Shown here in pieces: positions 62,509 to 64,000 of a DNA stretch of 64,000 bases (position 1 is its first letter; every line of letters starts with the position of its first letter). The position numbers and the translations under genes were made by a program. Under the pieces are notes generated by a model that had not been told where the DNA came from, did no database searches, and worked only from the letters and a program-made list of their open reading frames with translations. This stretch comes from Brevipalpus yothersi (taxonomy: Eukaryota > Arthropoda > Arachnida > Trombidiformes > Tenuipalpidae): the NCBI GenBank assembly GCA_003956705.1, contig QZCP01000205.1:62001-126000 (forward strand), given 5' to 3'.

Positions 62509-64000
62509 TCAATCATCTGGTTCTTCCTTCTTTATTTTAACGGCTCTACTGAATCCATTCTTGATGCTTTTATTGTATTTTCTTTTTGTACGAATTCTTT
62601 CCTCAACCAAGATATCACCATCTTCTTTTATCAAGATTCTTGGCGCTTCAATCTCTCTAGGCTCTGAAGGTGGAGGAGGATATATGAGTAACCTGTAGTT
62701 TTTGATGGTGGATCTCAGTTCTTTCAGAATTCTCTTTACCATCTCATCAGGCTTTGGTGCTAGGTGGGAAAAATCACCACCTGATGAGTCCTGCTCGTCA
62801 GCTTGTACTTTCTTTTTCTTGAGAAAAGTGTGTAGTTCCTCAAATTCATCGAGCAGCCTTTCGGGAGGTGGCCGTCTTTTACCGAAATTAGCTCGACAGA
62901 ATTTTGTTATCTGTCGTACGGAGTACCACATAGTCAACTCGAATAGGGGAAACATGAATTTTTGGGCAGTGTGAAGTTTGAGCTCCATATCATGGATTTC
63001 CAATTGAGATTTGATGCTGAGAGGATGAAGAAAATTTCCGCCAAAAACAAGCGAATCTTGAGTAGTAAGTACAGCGTGAATCCAGCCACACGGTATGAAG
63101 AGAGTGTGTCCTTCTTTAAGAGTTAATCGGTAGCATTGATTGTGGGCATCCAATAAACTGGGGAAGAATATTTCGCTCTGATCCTCCCTTGTTGACCATT
63201 TTTCATACTTTTCGAGATTCCTTACGGTCGGTTCTATGAGGTAGAAAATTTTTTCACCTTGTAGGACATGATACCATACAGAAGTTCCACCAAAGTCGAT
63301 ATGAAAATCAGTATAGCTGTCTCTCATTGATATAAGGCAGTATTTGGCCACATAAGGCTTCATTTCGCATTCGGGCCAAGCGTTTTCAACAATGGAAAGT
63401 CTTTGAACTACTGTTGGAGGTGAGATTAATTGAGAGAGTTTTGTTTTGCTCACTTCTAGGCTAATACAGTTAAGTATTTGTCGTCTCTTGTCATGAGGAT
63501 GATTAATTCTCCGTATAAACTCTACCATCTCCATTTTATAACTCAATTGACGACGACTGTCTATCACGTCGAGCTCATATTCACCTCCAAGTAAATTCAT
63601 CACATTTGTAACACTAAAATTTTGTGATGGAACTTCCATACCTAAACCCTGCTTATCCCGGACTAGAATGGGGCAGTCGAATCCATTTTTGATTAAATAT
63701 TGAACACTTAATTCATCCGCTGGTATATCTTTGATAATTTCTTTAGGTCTCCCAAATGGTCTTTTCCGGAGGCGCCTGACAAACTTTTCGGAGCCAGCTT
63801 GTATTCTACCAATTGGATTTTTTTCAAATTGATTTTGACGAAAATCATTTGCAATCTCTCGTATAGTAGAAGGGCCAAGTAGTTCTTGACATTCATTACA
63901 ATGAAATTCATCAATATAATCGAGGTCAATTTCAAAAACATCAACACATTTACAATGGAACCATCGACCACAAACATCACATTCTATCCACATATCATCA
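62509..64000 (-). CDS. KDM7/PHF8-like PHD-JmjC histone demethylase (partial, N-terminus beyond window end)
   Basis: Nuclear Fe(II)/2-oxoglutarate histone lysine demethylase of the KDM7 group (PHF8, PHF2, KDM7A), which reads methylated H3K4 through a PHD finger and removes H3K9/H3K27/H4K20 methylation. The frame is open at the window edge and starts within the PHD finger (DDMWIECDVCGRWFHCKCV...FHCNEC). A linker leads to the JmjC domain. Numbering from the first visible Met, the iron ligands are H231 and D233 (DFHIDFGG) and H306 (CGWIHAVL), and the 2-oxoglutarate Lys is K248 (GEKIFYL). Sequence on both sides (SYTDFHIDFGGTSVWYHVL, VFGGNFLHPLSI) is typical of KDM7. The tail after the JmjC helices is short and basic (RTKRKYNK) and ends KKEEPDD. 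No intron occurs in the visible 1.5 kb. All metal-binding residues are intact, so it is likely active. Confidence 0.93.
   Translation of the reverse strand, partial: DDMWIECDVCGRWFHCKCVDVFEIDLDYIDEFHCNECQELLGPSTIREIANDFRQNQFEKNPIGRIQAGSEKFVRRLRKRPFGRPKEIIKDIPADELSVQYLIKNGFDCPILVRDKQGLGMEVPSQNFSVTNVMNLLGGEYELDVIDSRRQLSYKMEMVEFIRRINHPHDKRRQILNCISLEVSKTKLSQLISPPTVVQRLSIVENAWPECEMKPYVAKYCLISMRDSYTDFHIDFGGTSVWYHVLQGEKIFYLIEPTVRNLEKYEKWSTREDQSEIFFPSLLDAHNQCYRLTLKEGHTLFIPCGWIHAVLTTQDSLVFGGNFLHPLSIKSQLEIHDMELKLHTAQKFMFPLFELTMWYSVRQITKFCRANFGKRRPPPERLLDEFEELHTFLKKKKVQADEQDSSGGDFSHLAPKPDEMVKRILKELRSTIKNYRLLIYPPPPSEPREIEAPRILIKEDGDILVEERIRTKRKYNKSIKNGFSRAVKIKKEEPDD

Overview
The window is AT-rich animal nuclear DNA. 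Genes have short GT-AG introns, there are many (GA)n/(CT)n and (TG)n microsatellites, and one run of about 870 Ns. Three things point to an arthropod: an ABC transporter of the H type, a gustatory-receptor-like 7TM protein, and the compact gene layout. The small introns and the ABCH gene would fit a mite, but that is inference. I see no transposon coding sequence, CRISPR array or viral gene.

Layout, left to right: 3' end of XPC/Rad4 (+, 2-1081); single-exon ABCH-like transporter (-, 1342-3471); adenosine kinase in 4 exons (+, 4374-5706); SCYL2-type pseudokinase (-, 7257-38474), whose 14 recognisable exons carry about 2.4 kb of coding sequence spread over 31 kb; a TJAP1/BEGAIN-like coiled-coil gene or gene relic (-, 39941-40600); an unrecognised 127-aa membrane protein (+, 41074-41457); a single-exon HSD17B12-type ketoacyl-CoA reductase (-, 41775-42725); TTC5/STRAP (+, 43981-45356); a six-exon gustatory-receptor-like protein (-, 45865-48089); an orphan secreted protein (-, 49065-52864); tRNA-Leu(CAG) (-, 54505-54586); PAN2 in 14 exons (-, 54812-59392); VAP in 3 exons (+, 60771-62034); and the 3' part of a KDM7/PHF8-like PHD-JmjC demethylase (-, 62509-64000). 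Neighbouring genes mostly alternate between convergent and divergent pairs. There is no operon logic. The genes are housekeeping functions: DNA repair, purine salvage, clathrin traffic, fatty-acid elongation, mRNA deadenylation, ER contact sites and chromatin.

Most notable observations: (1) a CX5CX4CX3H zinc finger inserted in the pseudo-ubiquitin-hydrolase part of PAN2, with the spacing of poly(A)-binding Nab2/ZC3H14 fingers; (2) a TJAP1/BEGAIN-like exon whose conserved core has two in-frame stops, both lying exactly inside a 36-nt GT...AG segment; (3) a 97-bp perfect inverted repeat whose right arm lies between 49-bp near-identical direct repeats; (4) inverted pairs of AGATGGCG/AGAGGGCG motifs in two divergent promoters; (5) very large microsatellite-filled introns in SCYL2 beside genes with 50-160-nt introns; (6) a probable assembly duplication of SCYL2 exon 3 around a single N. 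Exon boundaries were placed by hand from splice signals, reading frame and remembered family conservation, without alignment software or RNA data.
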